From NCBI GenBank assembly GCA_964556545.1, contig CAZKWE010000059.1, positions 43,345 to 107,344 on the forward strand: 64,000 bases of DNA. The letters are read 5' to 3'. The stretch is from JALSKU01 sp964556545. GTDB taxonomy: Bacteria; Campylobacterota; Campylobacteria; Campylobacterales; JALSKU01. Made by a program: the position numbers and the translations under genes. Shown here one piece after another: positions 63,998-64,000 of the stretch. The notes beneath the pieces are model-generated. The model saw nothing but the letters and a program-made list of their open reading frames with translations. It was not told the origin of the DNA and did no database searches. Position 1 is the stretch's first letter, and each line of letters opens with the position of its first letter.

Positions 63998-64000
63998 ATT

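Overview
The window is AT-rich, gene-dense DNA from a Campylobacterota (epsilonproteobacterial) chromosome. The assignment rests on protein content and arrangement: a split flagellar set (fliL, motAB, fliP), the ftsY-radA pair, rny next to a 5-formyl-THF cyclo-ligase, CmoB, RNase Y, CoaBC, GlmU, a DedA protein, and many 4-base ATGA overlaps. The genus cannot be fixed from the sequence. There is no rRNA, CRISPR array or prophage. Three tRNAs are present: Pro-GGG at 41119-41195, Gln-UUG at 63831-63905 and initiator Met at 63921-63997.

Layout. 1-17450 is mostly housekeeping: fliL (cut by the window edge), radA, ftsY, a TlpA-like lipoprotein, cyclo-ligase, rny, a solute-binding lipoprotein coupled to a membrane GGDEF-EAL protein, pssA, a spore-photoproduct-lyase-like radical SAM protein, an SDR, a nucleosidase-like protein, an MsbA-type ABC exporter, a SYLF protein and DedA. 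It ends with a divergent damage-response-like pair: a Y-family polymerase facing a self-cleaving S24/CI-type repressor across a long palindrome.

17567-38873 is a large envelope-polysaccharide locus. Its core is pelF (GT4) and pelG (Wzx-like exporter) with a TolC-like protein, an OmpA lipoprotein, a 727-residue polytopic protein and a GAF/HD-GYP protein. PelA, PelB and PelC are not recognisable, and no GGDEF-type PelD is present. Attached are two related modules built from GT2 glycosyltransferase, polysaccharide deacetylase and UPF0104-type flippase, plus FemAB-like proteins and a hexapeptide acetyltransferase. The left module ends in a TIM-barrel glycosidase-like protein, and an HlyD-type lipoprotein lies beside it. 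Several genes here are visibly broken: a GT2 gene (nonsense plus A-tract frameshift), a deacetylase cut to 87 residues, and a tandem copy of the 727-residue protein with at least four lesions. A decayed IS1380-like element borders the locus at 39066-40215.

40609-64000 returns to housekeeping: cyclophilin, tRNA-Pro, truA, lptF/G-type permease, prepilin peptidase, uppS, coaBC, glmU, motAB-fliP, trmA, a CoA-binding protein, ilvA, thrC, argB, lpxK, a DegT-fold protein lacking the usual PLP lysine, nadE, an MBL hydrolase, a thioesterase, a ferritin-like protein behind a perfect 15-bp hairpin, cmoB with a tiny lipoprotein, a His-dipeptidase, a redoxin, nth and two tRNAs behind a consensus promoter.

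The most original material is the hybrid Pel-like locus, followed by the repressor/polymerase pair and the lysine-less DegT protein.
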